From a virus, in the IMG/VR virus record IMGVR_UViG_3300044765_000256, positions 1-22,984 of that record: a DNA stretch of 22,984 nt. One strand, written 5' to 3'. The position numbers and the translations under genes are program-made. Shown here piece by piece: positions 22,767 to 22,984 of this stretch. The notes under the pieces are model-generated. The model was not told the DNA's origin. It did no database searches and worked only from the letters and a program-made list of their open reading frames with translations. Position 1 is the stretch's first letter. Every line of letters starts with the position of its first letter.

Positions 22767-22984
22767 TATGCTCCATTGGTAATAATTGAAGTTCGACTTG
22801 CTTGACATGACTGCCAATGAGAAGATGAAATGTCAGCTTGACGGGACTCTGCAATGTGATGCCCATGTCCCGAAATATTGTCGAAGTCGCAGTAATTCAG
22901 TTTCCGCAGCGTGGTAGGAAACTGGCACACCCAGTCTCGCCTTTTTTTGTCCTCCTCTTTCAGAGCGGCTTCCGCAATATTGAT
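22766..22984 (-). CDS. C-terminal end of an unidentified gene coupled to the MBL gene (partial)
   Basis: An open frame enters from the right edge and continues for 72 codons to a TAA at 22768-22766, which shares its last base with the MBL ATG. The visible end reads INIAEAALKEEDKKRRDWVC, then TTLRKLNYCDFDNISG and a Ser/His-rich tail ending SIITNGA. The first part is charged and helical. An open frame of this length could arise by chance, but the TAATG junction and the Shine-Dalgarno site inside its last codons support a real upstream partner. Nothing in it identifies a family; most of the gene lies outside the window. Confidence 0.55.
   Translation of the reverse strand: MNIAEAALKEEDKKRRDWVCQFPTTLRKLNYCDFDNISGHGHHIAESRQADISSSHWQSCQASRTSIITNGA

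Noticed and set aside
22700-22984. attR near the right edge
   Set aside because: I found no copy of the T-arm and acceptor sequence GGTTCGAATCCTGG anywhere to the right of 265.

Overview
The window looks like a high-GC proteobacterial chromosome carrying a P2-like prophage (myovirus type) integrated at a tRNA gene. Host lineage is inferred only: a gammaproteobacterium of the Xanthomonas/Dyella/Rhodanobacter kind is my best guess, from the GC-rich phage genes, strong Shine-Dalgarno sites and general phage type. Nothing in the window proves it.

Left edge (1-265): the 3' part of a self-splicing group I intron followed by the 3' exon of a tRNA that resembles tRNA-Ile(CAU). The prophage integrase (482-1723) starts just downstream, so the tRNA 3' end is the likely attachment site (attL). 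No second copy of the tRNA 3' end is visible, so the other prophage end probably lies beyond base 22984.

Early and control region (about 1763-6748): a leftward operon with overlapping genes runs from an operator-rich divergent promoter at about 6250-6350 through a small unknown gene, an Ogr/Delta-type zinc-finger late activator, two unknown genes, an AlpA-type regulator and a large primase-helicase. A CI-type repressor (6350-6748) faces the other way.

Cargo island 1 (6832-9514, + strand, visibly AT-richer): a Panacea-domain antitoxin with an overlapping putative toxin, then a trypsin-like protease and a DUF4238 protein. It lies downstream of the repressor in the same direction, so expression in the lysogen is plausible.

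Tail module (9640-21681, - strand): in transcription order J, I, H (fibre), a fibre-associated protein, then V, W, FI (sheath), FII (tube), E/E' (with a programmed -1 frameshift), T (tape measure), U and D. A + strand AT-rich gene (DUF5677-like, 17143-17865) sits inside the module between the fibre-associated gene and V. A matching dyad, TGTAC-N10-GTACA, lies upstream of both J and V and nowhere else that I found. It is a candidate binding site for the Ogr-like activator. No capsid, portal, terminase or lysis gene lies in the window.

Right edge (21798-22984, - strand, AT-rich): a ComEC-like metallo-beta-lactamase-fold protein translationally coupled (TAATG) to the end of another gene that runs off the window. 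This is a third cargo island. The cargo genes, all candidate lysogenic-conversion or defence functions, are the least understood part of the window.
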